Part shown: piece after piece, positions 45,162 to 55,657 of the stretch
How the letters are laid out: the number at the start of each line of letters is the position of its first letter
How positions within the stretch are numbered: position 1 is the stretch's first letter
From: an uncultured Alphaproteobacteria bacterium
Lineage (GTDB): Bacteria > Pseudomonadota > Alphaproteobacteria > Caulobacterales > Caulobacteraceae
DNA: 64,000 nucleotides
Direction of reading: 5' to 3'
Assembly (NCBI GenBank): GCA_903822175.1
Contig: CAIJOB010000009.1
Coordinates: forward strand, 1-64,000
Notes under the pieces: generated by a model
Told to the model about the DNA's origin: nothing
Database searches by the model: none
What the model saw: only the letters and a program-made list of their open reading frames with translations
Program-made: the position numbers and the translations under genes

Positions 45162-45206
45162 GCGCCGAGTGCTAGCACGCGGCGGGCGGTCCGTCGAAAG
45201 CGCGGA

Positions 45207-45488
45207 TCAGGTGATGTGCTTAGGGCTGATCGGGTCGCTTCCGGGGAAGGTCTCTTCCAGGGCCTCGTCGAGCAGGGCTTCCTGCCGGTCCTCGGCCGAC
45301 TTTTCGCGCGCCGCCATATGGTCGTGCTTCTCGTCGGGGTTCAGCGCTTCCGCCTCACGGTGATGCGGGACGTCGATGTGGCGGTCCTCGTGGATCGGGG
45401 CGGCTTCCACCGCCATGTCGGCGTTGGCGCCGCCGGATCCGTGGGAGAACGCGCGCTTGGCCTCGGCTTCGGTCTGTTTGCGGGGCAT
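45207..45488 (-). CDS. Small acidic His-containing hypothetical protein
   Basis: A 93-residue hydrophilic protein. The C-terminus ALLDEALEETFPGSDPISPK is a motif found in many small alphaproteobacterial proteins of unknown function. The middle has several histidines (HEDRHIDVPHHREAE, DEKHDHM). SD GAGGAGA lies before the ATG. It lies downstream of the BON-domain gene, suggesting a stress-related unit. Confidence 0.8.
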   Translation of the reverse strand: MPRKQTEAEAKRAFSHGSGGANADMAVEAAPIHEDRHIDVPHHREAEALNPDEKHDHMAAREKSAEDRQEALLDEALEETFPGSDPISPKHIT

Positions 45489-45562
45489 CGGGTGTCTCCT
45501 CGACTAAGTGTCGGGGTGAAAACCCCTCAGCTCACCTTGGGTTGCCCGCAATCCGCCGCCAG

Positions 45563-46096
45563 CTAGAGGAACGTCCAGTGGCCGTGACCGCGCTGGCGCA
45601 GGTTGTTCTGCACGTGGCGCACGCCGTCGATCTCGGCGACGTCCTCGATCCGGCGCTTGTCGGCCTTGTGGCGCACTGTGCCGTTGAGGGTGACCTCAGC
45701 GTCCTCGACGATCACCTCAAGGTCGCGCAGGTCGAGGCCTCGCTCATCCTCCAGCCGTTCCACGATCACAGCCCAGAGGACCCGGTCGGAGGGGCCACGA
45801 CGCACGGGCGCGGCGCGGGTCTCGGCCCGAGGCGTGCGAGGGCTGGGCGAGAAGAAGTCGCGCGCACCATCCATGAAAGACCGCGGTTGCGAGGCCCGGT
45901 AGTCACCGCCGTCCATGCGCCGGCCATAGTCGCGGTCTGGCCCAGACTCGATCGCGGACTCGCGCCGGTAGGCCTCCCGCCGCTCGGCGTCGTAGGCATA
46001 GTCGGTGGAATAGTCGGCCTGCCCGAAATCGTCGCGGTCGCGCAGCACGCGGCGGCGGCGCTCTTCCTCGCGGTCCTGCCAGTCTTCCCGGGCCAT
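45563..46096 (-). CDS. BON-domain protein with charged disordered N-terminus
   Basis: A 177-residue protein. Residues 1-100 are rich in Arg, Asp, Glu and Tyr and look disordered. The C-terminal BON domain covers about 110-172 (VIVERLEDERGLDLRDLEVIVEDAEVTLNGTVRHKADKRRIE is the region, with LNGTV as core). BON domains bind phospholipids or tether proteins to membranes. There is no signal peptide, which is unusual for BON proteins. SD AAGGAGA is strong; earlier in-frame starts lie in non-coding sequence. Confidence 0.85.
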   Translation of the reverse strand: MAREDWQDREEERRRRVLRDRDDFGQADYSTDYAYDAERREAYRRESAIESGPDRDYGRRMDGGDYRASQPRSFMDGARDFFSPSPRTPRAETRAAPVRRGPSDRVLWAVIVERLEDERGLDLRDLEVIVEDAEVTLNGTVRHKADKRRIEDVAEIDGVRHVQNNLRQRGHGHWTFL

Positions 46097-46229
46097 GACG
46101 CGTCTCCTTGTTGTCATCTTGTCAGGCGAAGAACCTGCGCCGTGCGCTTCGGTTCCCATATGAGTCGGGAACCCCGCAGAGCCGGCGGTCCTGACTCGGC
46201 GGCCCGACTCAATCGAGACTTCGTCCAAC

Positions 46230-47210
46230 GTGACCTCGCCCGACCGCACCCGCGCCGAAACACCCAACGCCGCGACGCCGGGGACCCGCGTGAGGCGATG
46301 GGTTCGTCTGGGCCTGAAGATCGTCCCGCCCGTCATGCTGATCGCCGCCGGCTGGGTGCTCTGGCGTGAGTTCCACAAACTCTCCTGGAGCGCCGTCCGC
46401 GACACCATCGATCATTGGGGCTTCGTCGCCGTCTCGTTAGCCCTGCTGCTCTCGGCGACCAGCTTCCTGTTGATGGGGTTGATCGAATGGACCGGGTTGC
46501 GTTGGACCGGCGCCAAGGTGCCGCTGCGCACGGTCGCCCTGGGATCGTTCCTCGCCAACGGCATCGCGCATGCAGTGGGCGCGAACCTGCTGACGTCGAG
46601 CGCTGTCCGGGCGCGAACCTACGCCCGCCACGGGGTAAGCCTGACCCAGGTCGCGGCCGCCACCGCCTTCGACGCCACAGCGTTTGGCGTCGGCATAGCG
46701 GCCTTGTCGGGCGGCGGCCTGTTGCTGGCGTCCAGCGCCGAACTTGACGCCACCGCGATCACGCCACTGGTCGCGCGCTGCGTGGGGACAGCCCTGGTGG
46801 CCGGGGCGCTCGGCTATGTCGCTCTTTGCGCCTTCGTCCGTCGCTCGTTCCGGATCTTCGGGCGCAATATCACTCTGCCGGACGTCTGGGACGCGCTGGC
46901 CCAGCTCGTGCTTGGCGTTGTCGACAACGGCGTGGCGGCCGCCATCCTCTGGGTGCTGCTGCCCAAGGGCGATCCGAGCTACCTGACCTTCATCGGCGCC
47001 TTCGCGCTCTCTGCCGTCGTGGGGCTCTTGTCATCCGTCCCGGGCGGCGCTGGGGTGTTCGAAGGCACGATGATGACGCTGCTGCCTCAGGCCAACACCG
47101 CGGCCCTGGCCGCGGCGTTCCTGGGCTACCGCCTCGCCTATTATCTCCTGCCACTGGCGCTGGCCGCGGCCGTCCTGGCGATCGACGCCATCCGCCATCG
47201 CAAGACCTGA
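46230..47210 (+). CDS. Lysylphosphatidylglycerol synthase TM-region / UPF0104 family membrane protein
   Basis: A 326-residue inner-membrane protein with about eight helices. It matches the flippase-like domain of MprF without the synthase domain: FLANGIAHAVGANLLTSSAVRARTYARHGVS, and SVPGGAGVFEGTMMTLLPQ near the end. Homologous proteins are proposed to move lipids or hopanoid-related molecules. GTG at 46230 is the start; the upstream SD is weak. Function unproven. Confidence 0.87.
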   Translation: MTSPDRTRAETPNAATPGTRVRRWVRLGLKIVPPVMLIAAGWVLWREFHKLSWSAVRDTIDHWGFVAVSLALLLSATSFLLMGLIEWTGLRWTGAKVPLRTVALGSFLANGIAHAVGANLLTSSAVRARTYARHGVSLTQVAAATAFDATAFGVGIAALSGGGLLLASSAELDATAITPLVARCVGTALVAGALGYVALCAFVRRSFRIFGRNITLPDVWDALAQLVLGVVDNGVAAAILWVLLPKGDPSYLTFIGAFALSAVVGLLSSVPGGAGVFEGTMMTLLPQANTAALAAAFLGYRLAYYLLPLALAAAVLAIDAIRHRKT

Positions 47211-47236
47211 GCCGCCCAGTCCCTCGACGGCCGCGA

Positions 47237-47632
47237 TCAGTCCTCGGCCTTGGCCGGCTCGATGGTGACGCTCTCGCCGCAGCCGCAGGCATCGGTCTCG
47301 TTGGGATTGCGGAAGGTGAACTTGGCCGAGAGCCGACTGACGTCGTAGTCGATCACCGTGCCGATCAGGAACAGCACCGCCTTGGGCTCGACCAGAATGG
47401 TGACGCCCTTGTCCTCAACGACCTCGTCCAGCGGCCCGGCTTCAGCGGCGTATTCCAGGACGTATTCCTGGCCCGCGCAGCCGCCGTTCTTCACGCCCAC
47501 GCGTAGGCCGGCATAGGGTTTTTCCGCCTTGGCCATGATCTCGCGCACCCGTTCTGCCGCGGCGTCCGTCAGGGACACCACCTTGGGCCGTTCACGCCGG
47601 GCGCGGGTTGGAGTGGAGAGGTTCAGGTCCAT
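47237..47632 (-). CDS. sufA: A-type iron-sulfur carrier SufA/ErpA
   Basis: A 131-residue Fe-S scaffold/carrier with the three family cysteines: Cys52 (NGGCAGQEY), Cys116 and Cys118 (DACGCGES). It is the last gene of the suf operon. The ATG shares a base with the stop of sufT (TGATG). It receives clusters from SufBCD and passes them to target apoproteins such as complex I subunits (family knowledge). Confidence 0.95.
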   Translation of the reverse strand: MDLNLSTPTRARRERPKVVSLTDAAAERVREIMAKAEKPYAGLRVGVKNGGCAGQEYVLEYAAEAGPLDEVVEDKGVTILVEPKAVLFLIGTVIDYDVSRLSAKFTFRNPNETDACGCGESVTIEPAKAED

Positions 47633-48003
47633 CAGAACATGTTCAGCTGCAGCTTGGCCTCGTCGCTCATCCGCGACGGGTCCCACGGCGGATCGAACAC
47701 CAGCTCGACCTTGCAGGATTTGACCTCCGGGAGCACCCGGATGGCGTCCTCGACCCAGCCCGGCATCTCGCCCGCCACCGGGCAGCCGGGCGCCGTCAGG
47801 GTCATGTCGATGACCACGTCCTTATCGTCGGAGACGTCGACCTTGTAGATGAGGCCCAGCTCGTAGATGTCGACCGGGATTTCCGGGTCGAAGACGGTCT
47901 TCAGCTGTTCAATCAGCTTGTCGGTCAGCGCATCGAGCTCGCCCTGCGACAGCGGGGCGGCGACTTCAGTCTCAACGGGGGCGGCGTCATCCATCGGGGT
48001 CAT
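47632..48003 (-). CDS. sufT: SufT-like MIP18/DUF59 family Fe-S assembly protein
   Basis: A 123-residue protein of the MIP18/DUF59 family. The core is KTVFDPEIPVDIYELGLIY and DMTLTAPGCPVAGEMPGWVE with the conserved cysteine. It helps mature Fe-S proteins under high demand. It sits between sufS and sufA. The first 20 residues are variable; ATG at 48003 is used, and another ATG three codons in is possible. Confidence 0.92.
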   Translation of the reverse strand: MTPMDDAAPVETEVAAPLSQGELDALTDKLIEQLKTVFDPEIPVDIYELGLIYKVDVSDDKDVVIDMTLTAPGCPVAGEMPGWVEDAIRVLPEVKSCKVELVFDPPWDPSRMSDEAKLQLNMF

Positions 48004-48004
48004 C

Positions 48005-49219
48005 TTAAGCGAAAAAGGCCTGAGTCTTCATGAGTGCGTCCACGAAGGCGTCGGCCTCCTCGTGGGTGTTATATAGGGCGAACGAGGCGCGCGCGCTCGA
48101 CGTCACGCCGAAACGTTTCATCAGCGGCTCGGCGCAGTGGGTCCCGGCGCGGACGGCGACGCCGTATTTGTCCAGAATCTGAGCGACGTCGTGGGCGTGG
48201 GCCCCATCGACCGTGAAGCTGAGGATCGCACCCTTGCCGGGCGCCTCGCCCAGCACACGCAGCCAGTTGGCGCCGTTCAGCCGCTCGCGGACGTGGTCGT
48301 AGAGGGCGTGCTCGTGCTGGGCCACGGCCACGCGGTCGAGCCCCGCGAGCCAGTCGATCGCCGCGCCCAGGCCTATGGCTTCCAGGATCGGCGGCGTGCC
48401 GGCCTCGAAGCGATGCGGCGGGTCGGCGTAGGTAATGGCGTCCATGCTGACATTGGTGATCATCTCGCCACCGCCCTGATAGGGGGGAAGCGCCGCCAGC
48501 CGTTCGGGCTTGCCGTAGAGCGCGCCGATGCCGGTCGGGCCATAGAGCTTGTGGCTGGAGAAGACGTAGAAGTCGGCGTCCAGCGCCTTCACATCGACGC
48601 TCTGGTGAACCACGGCCTGGCAGCCGTCGATCAGCACGATCGCGCCGGCGTCATGGGCCAGCCGGATCAACTCGGCGACCGGATTCACGGTGCCCAACAC
48701 GTTGGACATGTGGGTCAGGCCGACGACCTTGGTCCGCTCGTTCAGCAGGGATTTGAAGCTGTCGAGGTCCAACCGTCCGTCATCGGTCACGCCGGCGAAC
48801 TTCAGCACCACGCCCTGGCGTTCGCGCAGGAAGTGCCAGGGGACGATGTTGGCGTGGTGCTCCATCTCGGTGAGCAGGATTTCATCGCCGGCCTTCAGGC
48901 TGGCGCCCAGGCCCGACGCCACCAGATTGATCGCCTCGGTCGCACCCTTGGTGAAGACGATCTCGTTGGGCGCCGCGCCCAGCAGGCCCGCCACGGATTT
49001 CCGGGCGGCCTCGTAGGCCTCCGTGGTCTCGTTCGCGAGCGTGTGCAGGCCGCGGTGCACATTGGCGTAGCTGTGCTCCATCGCCCGCGTCATGGCGGCG
49101 ATCACCGCGCGCGGCTTCTGGGCCGAGGCGGCGCTGTCCAGATAGACCAGCGGCTTGCCGTTCACCTGGCGGGCCAGGATCGGGAACTCGGCGCGGATGC
49201 TGTCGACGTCGAAAGCCAT
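48005..49219 (-). CDS. sufS: SufS family cysteine desulfurase (type II)
   Basis: PLP enzyme of 404 residues that takes sulfur from cysteine for cluster assembly. PLP-binding Lys224 lies in SSHKLYGPTGIG, and the active-site Cys in RAGTHCAEPLM near residue 362, the type II context. It is the second desulfurase of this operon. No sufE or sufU gene is seen within the window. It lies one base upstream of sufD's end. Confidence 0.96.
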   Translation of the reverse strand: MAFDVDSIRAEFPILARQVNGKPLVYLDSAASAQKPRAVIAAMTRAMEHSYANVHRGLHTLANETTEAYEAARKSVAGLLGAAPNEIVFTKGATEAINLVASGLGASLKAGDEILLTEMEHHANIVPWHFLRERQGVVLKFAGVTDDGRLDLDSFKSLLNERTKVVGLTHMSNVLGTVNPVAELIRLAHDAGAIVLIDGCQAVVHQSVDVKALDADFYVFSSHKLYGPTGIGALYGKPERLAALPPYQGGGEMITNVSMDAITYADPPHRFEAGTPPILEAIGLGAAIDWLAGLDRVAVAQHEHALYDHVRERLNGANWLRVLGEAPGKGAILSFTVDGAHAHDVAQILDKYGVAVRAGTHCAEPLMKRFGVTSSARASFALYNTHEEADAFVDALMKTQAFFA

Positions 49220-49220
49220 G

Positions 49221-50246
49221 CTAGGCCCTCAGCCGTTCAGCGGCCCAGGCGCGGATCACCTCGCGCGCCTCGGCCTGGTCGATCCGGTCGATCACCTGGC
49301 CGACGAAGGCTTCGGTCAGCAAGGCGCGGGCCACAGTCTCCGGCATGCCGCGTTGCTGCGCGTAGAACAGGGCGTCCTCGTCCAGCGCGCCCACCGTATT
49401 GCCGTGCGCGCAGGCCACGTCGTCGGCGTAGATCTCCAGCTCCGGCTTGGCGTCGACCTCGGCGCGGTCGGAGAGGATCAGCGCGTGGTGGCCCATCTTG
49501 GCGTCGGTGCGGTCGGCGCCCTCAGCGACCACGATGCGGCCCTGGAAGACGCCGCGCGCCTGGTCGCGGACCACGCCTTTGGTCAGCTGTTCGGTCAGGC
49601 CGTCGAGGCCGTCGTGGGTGACCACGGTAGTGAGGTCGGCGTGGGCCTTGTCGGCCAGCAGATAGACGCCGTCGAGGCGCAGGTTGGCGTGGCCGCCGGG
49701 ATGGCTGACCCGGGTTTCGATCCGCTGGCGGCGGCCGCCGGTGGTCGCGACAGTCTGGGCGAAGTCGGCGCGGGGGCTGAGCGACACCTCAGCCTGGCTG
49801 ACCGAAACGCCGCCCGGGCTGTCGGCGGCCAAGACGACGCGCTCGACGCTCGCGGCCTCCGCCAGGCTGATGGCGAGTAAGGTCTGGGAGAGGTAGCCGC
49901 CCTCGCCTTCGTAGGTCTCGAAGAGGTGCAGGCGCGCGCCGGCGCCAACCTGGATGGTCACGCGAGCCGAATGCGCGCCATCGCCGCGCGAGATGACCCG
50001 CAAGGCCACCCAGGCCGTCTCGCCGGGCGGGACATCGATTGTCGCCTCGCCGCGGCCGTTGACCAGGGTAATGACGCGGGTGACCAGCTCGTCGAACGGG
50101 CCCACGCCGACATCGCCCCTAAACGCCAGCGAAGGCGTCGGCAGGATGCGAATCAGGCCGCGCAGGTCGGTCCAGCGCCATTCCTCGTCGCGCTTCGACG
50201 GCAGCTGGGCGACATCGCGATCGCGTATGGCGGCGGTGACGCTCAA
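49221..50246 (-). CDS. sufD: Fe-S cluster assembly protein SufD
   Basis: A 341-residue member of the SufBD complex with the right-handed beta-helix core. Family-typical C-terminal stretches are LEIYADDVACAHGNTVGALDEDALFYAQQRG and EAFVGQVIDRI. It is shorter than E. coli SufD (about 423) and has a reduced N-terminal helical domain. The start overlaps sufC by four bases. It partners SufB and SufC. Confidence 0.93.
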   Translation of the reverse strand: MSVTAAIRDRDVAQLPSKRDEEWRWTDLRGLIRILPTPSLAFRGDVGVGPFDELVTRVITLVNGRGEATIDVPPGETAWVALRVISRGDGAHSARVTIQVGAGARLHLFETYEGEGGYLSQTLLAISLAEAASVERVVLAADSPGGVSVSQAEVSLSPRADFAQTVATTGGRRQRIETRVSHPGGHANLRLDGVYLLADKAHADLTTVVTHDGLDGLTEQLTKGVVRDQARGVFQGRIVVAEGADRTDAKMGHHALILSDRAEVDAKPELEIYADDVACAHGNTVGALDEDALFYAQQRGMPETVARALLTEAFVGQVIDRIDQAEAREVIRAWAAERLRA

Positions 50247-50998
50247 GCCGCCGCCTTTTCATAGCGTTCGTAACCGCCGGCTTCGAGCTCCAGCGCCAGC
50301 TCGGGGCCGCCGGACGCAACGATCCGGCCGCCGGCCAGGACGTGGACGCGGTCGGGTTTGATGTAGTCGAGCAGGCGCTGGTAGTGGGTGATGACCAGCA
50401 TGGCGCGGTCGGGCGAACGCAGCGCGTTGACGCCTTCGGACACGATGCGCAGGGCGTCGATGTCGAGGCCGCTGTCGGTCTCGTCGAGGATGAGGAAGCG
50501 GGGCGAAAGCATCGCCATCTGAAGGATTTCCATCCGCTTCTTCTCACCGCCGGAGAACCCGACGTTGAGCGCGCGCTTCAGCATCTCGAAGTCAATCTTC
50601 AGCGCCGCGGCCTTCTCGCGGGCGAGCTTCAGGAAGGCCGGCGCGGCGATCTCGTCCTCGCCCCGGGCGCGGCGCTGGGCGTTCAGCGCGGTGCGGATGA
50701 AGGTGAGCGCCGGGACGCCGGGGATCTCCAGCGGATACTGGAACGACAGGAAGACGCCCCGCGCCGCGCGTTCGTTGGGCGCCAGCGCCAGCAGGTCTTC
50801 GCCGTCGAGCGTCGCGGTCCCGCCGGTGACTTCATAGCCGGCGCGGCCGGTCAGCACGTAGGAGAGCGTCGACTTACCCGCCCCATTCGGCCCCATGATG
50901 GCGTGCACCTCGCCGGCCGGAACCTCGAGGGTCAGGCCCTTGAGGATCTTCTTGCCATCGACCGTGGCGTGCAGGTTTTCGACCTTCAACATGCTCAT
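50243..50998 (-). CDS. sufC: Fe-S cluster assembly ATPase SufC
   Basis: ABC-type ATPase of the SufBCD complex, 251 residues. Walker A is MGPNGAGKST, signature SGGEKKRMEIL, Walker B FLILDETDSGLDIDAL. I use ATG at 50998 (MSMLKVENLHA); TTG one codon earlier and ATG two codons later are alternatives. It follows a 133-residue gene of unknown function that separates it from sufB. Confidence 0.96.
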   Translation of the reverse strand: MSMLKVENLHATVDGKKILKGLTLEVPAGEVHAIMGPNGAGKSTLSYVLTGRAGYEVTGGTATLDGEDLLALAPNERAARGVFLSFQYPLEIPGVPALTFIRTALNAQRRARGEDEIAAPAFLKLAREKAAALKIDFEMLKRALNVGFSGGEKKRMEILQMAMLSPRFLILDETDSGLDIDALRIVSEGVNALRSPDRAMLVITHYQRLLDYIKPDRVHVLAGGRIVASGGPELALELEAGGYERYEKAAA

Positions 50999-51004
50999 CA
51001 AAAC

Positions 51005-51402
51005 TCAGCGAAACTCATCAGCGAGGAATTGGGCCATGACTGTCAGGGCCTCGGCCACCGTCTCGACCTGCTCGCGCTTGCGCGGCGCGCTGGCGCCGGG
51101 GAGCGTGGAGCGTTTATCGGCGGCGGTGACGTTGGCCTGGCCAGCCTCGAAATAGGCGGCGATGCGGAAGTCCACATGGTCGAGCGAGACGGTGTAGCGG
51201 CGGCGGTCCAGCACCAGGCCCCTGTCGGCCAGGAACAGGGCGTCGGCGCGCAGCGCGGCCTCCAGTTCCTCGGCGCGGGCCAGATCCTGTTCCTGCTGGC
51301 GGTGTTCCGCCTCCTCCCGCTCGCGGCGGGCGGCGGCGCGGCGCTGCTGCTCAGCCTCGAAGGCGGCGGCCAGGGACAGCGTGGCGGGCTTGATCTTCGA
51401 AT

Positions 51403-51406
<4 letters not shown>
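51005..51406 (-). CDS. Hypothetical protein between sufB and sufC
   Basis: A 133-residue soluble protein. Residues 12-55 form a strongly charged coiled coil (Ala/Glu/Arg/Gln-rich). The C-terminal part ([20 protein letters not shown]) looks beta-alpha. Its ATG overlaps the sufB stop (ATGA), and sufC starts a few bases after its stop, so it is an integral member of the operon. No family recognised; no cysteine ligands visible. It may assist SufBCD or regulate it (positional inference). Confidence 0.85.
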
Positions 51407-52871
<1,465 letters not shown>

Positions 52872-52872
<1 letters not shown>

Positions 52873-54023
52873 CAGGCGGCTCCCCGCGCCTGGCGATGAC
52901 GGGCCTCATGGCGCGCGTGGGCGACCCTCCAGGCCAGGAAGAAGCGCTCCCAGTCGGCTTGGGTTGTGCTCCAGCCGCCGCTGACCCGGATGGCGCTGGC
53001 GGCGAGATCACCCTGCCCCATGGCCTCCAGCACCGGCGAGGCCTTCACCTTGCCCGACGAACAGGCGGAGCCCGCGCTGACCATCACGCCGGCCAGGTCC
53101 AGGCCCATGACCTGGACGTCGGCCGGGAAGCCCGGGGTAGAGACGCAGAGCGTGTTGGCCAGGCGCGGCGCGGCCTCGCCCATCACCACCGCGCCGTGGG
53201 CCTTCAGCTGCTGGGCGGCGGCGTCGCGCCAGGCCGCGCGGCTCTGGAAGTCTTCGAGGCCCTTCAACGCTTCAGCGGCGGCGGCGCCAAAGGCGGCAAT
53301 GCCGGGGACGTTCTCGGTGCCGCCGCGCCGGCCGCGCTCCTGGCCGCCGCCGTGCTGGCGGCGCGAGAGCGTGGCGCGGGGGCCGAAGGTGAGCGCGCCG
53401 GTCCCTTGAGGTCCGCCGATCTTGTGGGCGGAGACAGAGAGGGTGTCGGCGCCGAGCGCGCGGCTATCGACGGCGATCTTGCCGGCCGCCTGGATGGCAT
53501 CGACATGCAGCCAGCCGTCGGCGGCGCGGACCAACTCGGCGGCCTGCGCCACCGGCTGGATCACGCCGGTCTCGTTGTTGGCCAGCATCAGAGCGACGAA
53601 GGGCTTACCATCGGCGGCGTCCCAGCGGCCCAGGCGTTCGGCCAGCCAGGTGAGATCAGCCTGACCGTCGGCGTCTACCGGCAGGACCTCAACGGCGACG
53701 CCCTGCACGCGGGCCGTTTCCTGGATGCTGTCGTGCTCGATGGCCGAAACGATCAGGCGGCGCGCGCCGGCGACGACGGCGCTCTCGACGGCGAGCGCAT
53801 TGGCCTCGGTGCCGCCGGAGGTGAAGACCACGGTGGAGGCCGGGGCTGCGATCAGGGCGGCGACCTGCTCGCGGGCGGTCTCGACGAGCGCGCGGGCGGC
53901 GCGGCCGGCGGCATGGATCGAGGACGGATTGCCGACGTGCGCCAGCGCATGCGCCATCGCCGCGCGGGCCTGCGGCCGCACCACGGCGGTGGCGTTGTAG
54001 TCGAGGTAGACGGACTCGCTCAT
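52872..54023 (-). CDS. NifS/IscS-type cysteine desulfurase (type I)
   Basis: PLP enzyme of 383 residues. The N-terminus [19 protein letters not shown] is typical. PLP-binding Lys lies in [14 protein letters not shown], and the catalytic Cys in the flexible loop [11 protein letters not shown], the type I context. It lies between iscR and sufB and is a second desulfurase beside the type II SufS. It may supply sulfur to SufB or to tRNA thiolation. Earlier sites include [12 protein letters not shown] for PLP phosphate binding. Confidence 0.93.
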
Positions 54024-54454
54024 GCGGCCTTCCGCTGGGCCAGGCGGCCGGAGATCACGTCGGCCAGGCTGACGGACGACAGATAGTCTTCAATGCGGTC
54101 GCCCAGATGCTCCCACAGGTCGTGGGTCAGGCAGCGCTCACCCTTCAGCATGCAGCCCTTGCCCTTTTCCGCACAGCGGGTGGCGCGGATCGGCTCGTCT
54201 ACCGCATGGACGATGTCGGCGATGGTGGTCTCGGCCGCCGTGCGGCTCAGGCGATAGCCGCCGCCGGGGCCCCGCGCGCTCTGCACCAGGCCCTTGCGGC
54301 GCAGGCGTGCGAACAGCTGCTCCAGATAGGAGAGCGAGATTTCCTGCCGTGTGGCGATGTCCGAGAGCGCCACGGCGCGGCACGGCTCGTCCTGCCTGCG
54401 GGCGAGGTCGGCCATGGCCATGACGGCGTAGCGGCCTTTGGTGGAGAGACGCAT
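54020..54454 (-). CDS. iscR: Rrf2/IscR-type Fe-S regulator
   Basis: A 144-residue transcription factor. The winged helix-turn-helix (residues 1-70) includes SLSYLEQLFARLRRKGLVQSARG. The Fe-S ligands are Cys94, Cys101 and Cys108 with His111, matching IscR (three Cys and one His). It heads the suf operon and likely senses the cluster supply, repressing or activating its own operon. It overlaps the desulfurase start by four bases. Confidence 0.95.
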   Translation of the reverse strand: MRLSTKGRYAVMAMADLARRQDEPCRAVALSDIATRQEISLSYLEQLFARLRRKGLVQSARGPGGGYRLSRTAAETTIADIVHAVDEPIRATRCAEKGKGCMLKGERCLTHDLWEHLGDRIEDYLSSVSLADVISGRLAQRKAA

Positions 54455-54566
54455 GGAATGCGGTCCGTCTTGACGTTGCGCAGTTTTCTCGCGTTCCGCA
54501 GCGACCCTATGTTATAGGCCGCCGCCTTGCGCGGGACCGGTCTCGCCGGCGGGTCGGACTTAGGAA

Positions 54567-54589
54567 GACCTAGCGCAGTAGTCAAGTAT
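54567..54589 (-). promoter_or_regulatory. Candidate IscR-type operator upstream of the suf operon
   Basis: On the minus strand this reads ATACTTGACTACTGCGCTAG then GTC. The first half fits the ATAnnnGACT half-site of E. coli type 1 IscR sites, while the second half is poor. TTGACT doubles as a -35, with TAAGTC (weak) 17 bases later. A stronger TATAAC at 54516-54511 lies nearer to the gene. The layout is plausible but unproven. Confidence 0.35.
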
Positions 54590-54632
54590 TCTGGGTCGTC
54601 TTGTTTGGGCGGTCTGAGCTGAAAGGGATCTT

Positions 54633-55283
54633 ATGCCAGAAGTGGTTCTGACCGGCGCCGCCGGGCGCATCGAAGGCCGCTACACCCAGGGCAAGAGCGA
54701 GACGGCCCCCGTCGCGCTGATCCTGCACCCGCACCCCAAGGCGGGCGGCCAGATGAACAATCCGGTGACCGTTCAGCTGTACCACCTGTTCATGAAGCGC
54801 GGCTTCTCGGTGCTGCGGTTCAATTTCCGCGGCGTCGGGCGCAGCCAGGGCGAGTTCGACAGCGGCATCGGCGAACTGGCCGATGCGGCCACGGCGCTCG
54901 ACTGGCTGCAGTCCACCAACCCGGCGGCCTCGCAGTGCTGGGTGGCCGGCTACTCTTTCGGCGCCTGGGTCGGCATGCAGCTCCTGATGCGCCGGCCGGA
55001 GACGGACGGCTTCATTTCGGTCTCGCCGCCGACCAACGCCTATGATTTCTCGTTCCTGGCGCCCTGCCCGGCATCGGGCCTGATCCTGCACGGCGGCAAT
55101 GACAGCGTCGTGCCGCCGATCGAGGTCGAGCGCGTGGTCTCCAAGCTGCGCACGCAGAAGGGCATCGTCATCGACTACGACGTGGTCGAGGGCGGCACCC
55201 ACTTCTGGATGGAGAACCTGCCTGACGTGGAACAGCGGGTCGGCGCCTATCTCGACAAACGCCTGGCTGCCGACCCGGCCTGA
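54633..55283 (+). CDS. Alpha/beta hydrolase (serine-aminopeptidase-like, small)
   Basis: A 216-residue cytoplasmic hydrolase. The oxyanion/His-rich N-terminal segment is LILHPHPKAGGQMNNPVT. The nucleophile is Ser108 (AGYSFGAWVG), and the remaining triad is Asp157 (GGNDSVVPP) and His190 (GGTHFW). This conserved family in alphaproteobacteria has no assigned substrate. It lies divergent from the suf operon and upstream of the SnoaL-like gene. Confidence 0.92.
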   Translation: MPEVVLTGAAGRIEGRYTQGKSETAPVALILHPHPKAGGQMNNPVTVQLYHLFMKRGFSVLRFNFRGVGRSQGEFDSGIGELADAATALDWLQSTNPAASQCWVAGYSFGAWVGMQLLMRRPETDGFISVSPPTNAYDFSFLAPCPASGLILHGGNDSVVPPIEVERVVSKLRTQKGIVIDYDVVEGGTHFWMENLPDVEQRVGAYLDKRLAADPA

Positions 55284-55291
55284 GCCGACAG

Positions 55292-55657
55292 GTGACCGCC
55301 CCGGAAGACGCGATCCGGGCGCGGCGGCGCCTGACCAACAAGTTCATCGCTGAAAAGCAGGCTCAGAGGCTGCGGCCGTTCTTCGCCGGCGACGCGCGGG
55401 TGATCCCGGGCGGCGGCGGGCTGATGCTGGGCGTGGACGCCATCGTGGCCGCCTTTGACGCGCAGTTCCGCGAACCAGGCTTCGTGGCCTATGTGCGCAC
55501 GCCCGATAGCGTGGAGATCGATGCCGCGGGCGAGACGGCCGCTGAGACCGGGCGTTGGACGGGCAATGGCATGTCCGGCGCCTATATGGCCGCCTGGCGC
55601 AAGGTCACCGGCCAGTGGGTGATCGAGAGCGAGCTTTTCGTAACGCTCGCCGGCTAG
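55292..55657 (+). CDS. SnoaL-like / DUF4440-type protein
   Basis: A 121-residue single-domain protein of the NTF2-like cone fold. A helical N-terminus (KFIAEKQAQRLRPFFAGDARV) is followed by beta-strands (VDAIVAAFDAQF, AAETGRWTGN, AAWRKVTGQWVIESELFVTL). GTG at 55292 is the start, eight bases after the hydrolase stop. Function unknown. It overlaps the MATE gene convergently by four bases. Confidence 0.87.
   Translation: MTAPEDAIRARRRLTNKFIAEKQAQRLRPFFAGDARVIPGGGGLMLGVDAIVAAFDAQFREPGFVAYVRTPDSVEIDAAGETAAETGRWTGNGMSGAYMAAWRKVTGQWVIESELFVTLAG

Noticed and set aside
45505..45530. GGGGT-TTTC-ACCCC hairpin after the BON gene as a terminator
   Set aside because: The stem is only 5 bp with no U-run and could arise by chance; a shared transcript with the small downstream gene is as likely.
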